A stretch of 7,958 nt of DNA. Origin: Candidatus Zixiibacteriota bacterium (lineage in GTDB: Bacteria; Zixibacteria; MSB-5A5; SM1-73). Made by a program: the position numbers and the translations under genes. The notes beneath the pieces were generated by a model. That model saw only the letters and a list, made by a program, of their open reading frames with translations. It had not been told where the DNA came from and did no database searches. Positions within the stretch are counted from its first letter, which is position 1; each line of letters opens with the position of its first letter. The stretch covers positions 1 to 7,958 of the forward strand of contig JAOZNS010000118.1 of assembly GCA_029933635.1 (NCBI GenBank), in the 5' to 3' direction. This document shows, piece after piece, positions 5,581-7,958 of this stretch.

Positions 5581-5589
5581 CAATGTTGC
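5577..5589. promoter_or_regulatory. 13-bp perfect dyad, possible operator
   Basis: GCAACA-A-TGTTGC is a perfect palindrome around one central base and overlaps the proposed -35 element. One half-site reappears at 5720-5728 (CAATGTTGC). The position fits a repressor site, but no regulator is in the window and chance cannot be excluded. Confidence 0.25.
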
Positions 5590-5625
5590 GACACCTCTCC
5601 TATTTACTTTATTAGCGTTCTTCTC

Positions 5626-5647
5626 AAAAAATAGGGGAGGTTTCCCC
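5626..5647 (-). terminator. Intrinsic terminator after zinc-ribbon membrane gene
   Basis: Read on the minus strand the sequence is GGGGA-AACC-TCCCC followed by TATTTTTTG. This is a short, all-strong stem with a four-base loop and a T-rich tail, about 95 bp past the stop at 5742. The same hairpin resembles the REP-like palindromes elsewhere here, so it may be an element end that serves as a terminator. Confidence 0.5.
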
Positions 5648-5692
5648 AGTTTTCCAAACTTATCTCAAATTACGGTATAACTGGGATGAGTG
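5642..5692. repeat. Dispersed repeat, copy B
   Basis: Homologous to 41-92 in the same orientation (shared CCCAGT, AAACTTAT, CAAATTA and GATGAGTG blocks). In this copy CCCAGTT (5645-5651) can pair with AACTGGG (5679-5685), giving a 7-bp stem with a 27-nt loop. In copy A the right arm of that stem is not preserved, so the hairpin is not a shared feature. Confidence 0.5.
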
Positions 5693-5741
5693 TAGCGAAC
5701 GGCAAATACGCTGTTGGGCAATGTTGCTTCTTAAGGATATC

Positions 5742-6227
5742 TTATTCAGATTTACGGCGCTGGTCCAGTGCTGCCTGAACCCTCTTTTTTATGCAAGCGT
5801 CTTTGATAAGAGCAAAAATCACGCCAATTCCTACCAGACCGGGAATAGGAATACCTCCCTCTGCAATAACCATTACGGCTAGAATGGCCATTAAGATAAA
5901 CAACATCCAGTACCCCTTCCGAGAGCGAGGCATTAGTGGATAGAGAACACTTTCGTGGCATTTCGGGCAGACGAACTTTAAGAACCCCCCAAACGAACGC
6001 TTTGGGGCAGCATTGAATGTTGAGTAACACTCAGTACAAACAACTTCCTGACTTTGTAACCCTTTGGCGACCTTCTTACCTTCAGTCGTGGATTCATCTG
6101 TTTCTGTAGCATCTTCTGGAACTATAAGTTCGGCGAAACAATGCTTGCATTCCGCGATTTCGCCAACTTTCAAAAACTCAACGATGACATCCTTACCGCA
6201 ATTTTCACATCTAAATTTTAAAGCCAT
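5742..6227 (-). CDS. Double zinc-ribbon membrane protein
   Basis: A 161-residue protein with two cysteine-pair modules: C7-x2-C10-x16-C27-x2-C30 (FRCENCGKD and AECKHCFAEL), an acidic Thr/Glu linker, and C64-x2-C67-x19-C87-x2-C90 (VVCTECYS and FVCPKCHES). Two hydrophobic segments follow, about 107-123 and 126-142, separated by a tight EGGIPIP turn, then a basic tail. Both ribbons and the tail should therefore face the cytoplasm. The first module is of the type found in many small proteins in which a VGE precedes the second CxxC and VPEDA follows. Zinc binding is inferred; the partner is unknown, with no catalytic residues seen. The ATG lacks an optimal ribosome-binding site (AGGA close, AAGGAAG about 13 bases away). 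A terminator hairpin lies 39 bp upstream, so it has its own promoter in between or is controlled by readthrough. Confidence 0.85.
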   Translation of the reverse strand: MALKFRCENCGKDVIVEFLKVGEIAECKHCFAELIVPEDATETDESTTEGKKVAKGLQSQEVVCTECYSTFNAAPKRSFGGFLKFVCPKCHESVLYPLMPRSRKGYWMLFILMAILAVMVIAEGGIPIPGLVGIGVIFALIKDACIKKRVQAALDQRRKSE

Positions 6228-6264
6228 TCCTACTTCTTCTTCCTTTCACTAAAACTTTCTCAAA

Positions 6265-6294
6265 CAAAAAACGGGATCCTTGACCTTCCCGTTT
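6265..6294 (-). terminator. Intrinsic terminator or attenuator
   Basis: On the minus strand AAACGGGA (6287-6294) and TCCCGTTT (6269-6276) form a perfect 8-bp stem with a 10-nt loop, followed by a run giving TTTTTTGTTTG. It can end transcripts from the gene at 6532-7704. It is only some 39 bp before the ATG at 6227, so it might instead be an attenuator for the zinc-ribbon gene. No leader peptide or riboswitch fold was recognised. Confidence 0.6.
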
Positions 6295-6373
6295 AAATTT
6301 ACCTGGACTTCTCTCTCTGGATGAGTTATTTTGTAGTTAACAGGATGGTCTGGGTTTAATTAGGGCGCACACG

Positions 6374-6420
6374 GGGACGGTGGTGCAGAGAGTGCCTGAC
6401 ATTTTCTGCACCACCGTCCC
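6374..6420. repeat. 16-bp perfect inverted repeat (REP-like)
   Basis: GGGACGGTGGTGCAGA (6374-6389) and its exact complement (6405-6420) enclose a 15-nt loop. The right arm is followed by TTATTTTCCC. The GGGAC...GTCCC ends with an A/T flank resemble other palindromes here, though its core is much longer and unrelated. No T-run follows on the minus strand, so a terminator role is weak. Likely a mobile-element end or solo palindrome. Confidence 0.75.
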
Positions 6421-6438
6421 TTATTTTCCCAGGTCTCT

Positions 6439-6516
6439 CTAACTGCTTTTGGCCTTCTGGAGAAATTTTACTACCTGATCTTTGGTCAGGTATTTTGGTA
6501 GTCTTTGTTGGAACAT
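6439..6516 (-). CDS. Possible 25-residue ORF or gene relic
   Basis: On the minus strand an ATG at 6514-6516, with GGAG three bases upstream, opens a 25-codon frame: MFQQRLPKYLTKDQVVKFLQ then KAKSS and a stop. It is Lys-rich and amphipathic. It lies in the same frame as the upstream gene, 15 bp after that gene's TAG, and ends 18 bp before the palindrome at 6374-6420. It could be the C-terminus of a decayed transposase or a tiny peptide. I do not recognise it, and chance is quite possible. Confidence 0.2.
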   Translation of the reverse strand: MFQQRLPKYLTKDQVVKFLQKAKSS

Positions 6517-6531
6517 GGTCTCCAGTTTATT

Positions 6532-7704
6532 CTATCTACGAAGGTTAAAAGAAATGTAAGCTCTGCAAAAGCTCAAAGTCAGCGATTCATCTATATTTAC
6601 TCGATCGCGTGTATCTGAGTCGAAAGCATCAAGATCGTGGTCAATTTTAGTGCGAAAAGAGCCGGTGCCCTGTTCGCTTGCAAATACAACCCGAATATCA
6701 AAACCTAAGGATAGATGCGGAATAAGACGAAACTCTCCCCCAAAGCTTAAACCCACTCCTGAAATACTCGAGTGATATTCGGTCCATTCTTCTATATTAT
6801 CAGTAGTCCAGCCGCGGCGCCCAGACCATCGTGCATACTTGGCGAAGCGGTAACCACTGTATTCGATGGATTCGTTAGGTAGTAGAGTTACTCCAAAAAT
6901 TCCACAAAATCGAGATTCACGTAACGTGGCGCTCACGGACAACTCGTAACCCTTTGCCTTACTGGATGACTGCTCTTCCACATCCCAAGCGCCATCTGGT
7001 CCGGTGTACTGCGCGTTATAGGATTGGCTCGACATTGCTAAAGTGACACGTATACCTGAGCCAGCTTTTTTAGGAGTAATCTCGATACCCCCAAATACAC
7101 ATCGAGCTAGTCCACTAGGCGTAGCCACATGGTGGCTAACGACGAAGTAATCCCCAGGTGTTGTGAGTGCAGTGAAATCTGAGCTTTCTCCGCCAAAAGC
7201 AAGAAAGAGGTTAACTATTTGCTCTATCTTTATTCCAATCTCGGATTGGCTCGTTGAGCTACCTGGTATAGGGCAAGCAACTGAATTGCTCAGCACATTA
7301 TTACTAGGATTTTCATCTCCAGGTAAGGCTACGCTGCATCTAACTGTATGGGTTCCCCGTTGATATGCAGTCCACGTGGGGAAAGTTACGCTATCTACTG
7401 CGTTGGGTTCTAAAGTCTTGTTGCGTGTCTGGGTATAAGCAGTCCAATAGGTAGTACCGATCGTAAAAGTAACCGAAAAAGTCTCCGTAAAAGTTCCCAA
7501 GTTTCTTACTGTAACCCATGGTGTCAACGCAGCGCCATAGCCAATTTTACCAGGAAGTTCCAAAATAGACTTTGTTGTTTCATCTAAGATACGAATCGAA
7601 ACTATAGAAACATCATGTTTTACCATCTTCGATTGTAAGTTTTGAGAGAAAGCGGCTGCTGGGACCATAAACCAAGGAAGAACTGCTAAGAGTGTTTTGT
7701 TCAT
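6532..7704 (-). CDS. Exported CARDB-domain plus beta-barrel protein
   Basis: A 390-residue protein with a signal peptide of about 20 residues (cleavage likely after AFS, before Gln21). Residues about 31-144 match a CARDB domain, a bacterial adhesion-related immunoglobulin-like fold: DVSIVSIRIL, then PWVTVRNLGTFTETFSVTF and the diagnostic end GDENPSNNVLSNSV. From about 155 on, alternating hydrophobic strands with many Gly, Tyr and Ser (LFLAFGGESSDF, IRVTLAMSSQSYNAQY, GYELSVSATL, GVGLSFGGEFRLI, LSLGFDIRVVF, RAYISFNLRR) look like an outer-membrane beta-barrel of roughly eight to ten strands. It ends in Arg-Arg rather than the usual aromatic residue. The inferred role is a cell-surface protein displaying an Ig-like domain; the ligand is unknown. 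The ATG has only a weak GGATGA upstream. A RAYT relic and palindrome fill its upstream region. Confidence 0.85.
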   Translation of the reverse strand: MNKTLLAVLPWFMVPAAAFSQNLQSKMVKHDVSIVSIRILDETTKSILELPGKIGYGAALTPWVTVRNLGTFTETFSVTFTIGTTYWTAYTQTRNKTLEPNAVDSVTFPTWTAYQRGTHTVRCSVALPGDENPSNNVLSNSVACPIPGSSTSQSEIGIKIEQIVNLFLAFGGESSDFTALTTPGDYFVVSHHVATPSGLARCVFGGIEITPKKAGSGIRVTLAMSSQSYNAQYTGPDGAWDVEEQSSSKAKGYELSVSATLRESRFCGIFGVTLLPNESIEYSGYRFAKYARWSGRRGWTTDNIEEWTEYHSSISGVGLSFGGEFRLIPHLSLGFDIRVVFASEQGTGSFRTKIDHDLDAFDSDTRDRVNIDESLTLSFCRAYISFNLRR

Positions 7705-7768
7705 ATTTTCATCCGAGTTTAGAATGGTTTTTCTTGTAACATTTTTACGGCTTAGTTGCCATGAAGGA

Positions 7769-7790
7769 ATATAGGGAAGCTCCCATATTT
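7769..7790. repeat. RAYT right-end palindrome
   Basis: AATATAGGGA-AGC-TCCCATATT is a near-perfect palindrome with one bulged A. It begins just after the stop of the transposase relic at 7792-7938, the place of a REP palindrome relative to its transposase. It belongs to the same general form as 318-357 and 1658-1697: an A/T flank, GGGA, three or four bases, TCCC, A/T flank. It separates the relic from the gene at 6532-7704. Confidence 0.65.
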
Positions 7791-7791
7791 T

Positions 7792-7938
7792 TCAAGCCTC
7801 CTTTCTCGGTCTGCCAGGTGGCTTGGGCATCAACCCTCTTTGGAGCATCTTTTCCAACATCCTCACAAATCCTACTCCGGCTAAAGGCTTTCCTGTTGAG
7901 GTATGTAGTGAACCCCATTTTTTGGACACTTTTTTGGG
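7792..7938 (-). pseudogene. RAYT transposase C-terminal relic
   Basis: On the minus strand the frame after a stop at 7939-7941 reads HTSTGKPLAGVGFVRMLEKM, then LQRGLMPKPPGRPRKEA and TGA at 7792-7794. Many REP-associated Y1 transposases end with TGRPLGxxxFxxxLExxLGRxLxPKxxGRPRK, and this matches well, although G-R-P-L became G-K-P-L and the LGR is LQR. The stop at 7939 shows the frame is broken, and the rest of any element lies beyond the window edge. The relic differs in C-terminal type from those at 183-328 and 2274-2550, so at least two RAYT subfamilies invaded this locus. Recognition by eye. Confidence 0.6.
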
Positions 7939-7958
7939 CTATTTAAGCAACAATTTCT

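Noticed and set aside
7761..7946. 61-codon plus-strand frame at the right edge
   Set aside because: It begins in a palindrome and is antisense to the better supported transposase C-terminal relic.

Overview
The window looks like chromosomal DNA of an uncultivated Gram-negative bacterium. Every convincing protein gene lies on the minus strand, and three or four products carry export signals: a lipoprotein-like signal, two signal peptides and one N-terminal anchor. One product looks like an outer-membrane barrel fused to a CARDB domain. Secreted seven-fold propeller repeats, secreted HEAT repeats and many decayed REP-associated (Y1/IS200-like) transposase relics remind me of candidate phyla such as WOR-3, TA06 or Omnitrophica. 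That placement is inference; no rRNA or taxonomic marker is present.

Layout. 1-357: a dispersed repeat, then a collapsed plus-strand REP-associated transposase (RAYT) element whose right end supplies the stop codon of the next gene. 350-1237 (-): membrane-anchored protein of unknown function. 1335-1697: start of an IS1-like transposase, interrupted by a second collapsed RAYT element with a 36-bp tandem repeat and palindromes. 1699-2006 (-): small zinc-ribbon protein whose two CxxC halves lie in different frames, joined at an A8 tract. 2141-2623: a third collapsed RAYT element between inverted repeats. 2693-2798: a long interrupted inverted repeat with integron attC-like end boxes. 2875-5478 (-): two-gene operon, a propeller-repeat lipoprotein candidate followed 27 bp later by an exported protein of eleven HEAT repeats. 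5479-5741: possible promoter/operator, a terminator and a second copy of the window-start repeat. 5742-6227 (-): double zinc-ribbon membrane protein. 6228-6531: a terminator and a 16-bp-stem palindrome. 6532-7704 (-): exported CARDB plus beta-barrel protein. 7769-7958: palindrome and C-terminal relic of a further RAYT.

The genes do not form an obvious metabolic pathway. The clearest functional unit is the propeller/HEAT pair, both exported and both made of protein-interaction repeats. The strongest theme is genome architecture: at least four broken RAYT relics, with their palindromic ends lying exactly at gene ends and in spacers. No intact transposase, tRNA, rRNA or CRISPR array was seen. 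Family assignments rest on recognised motifs read by eye; no database search was run.
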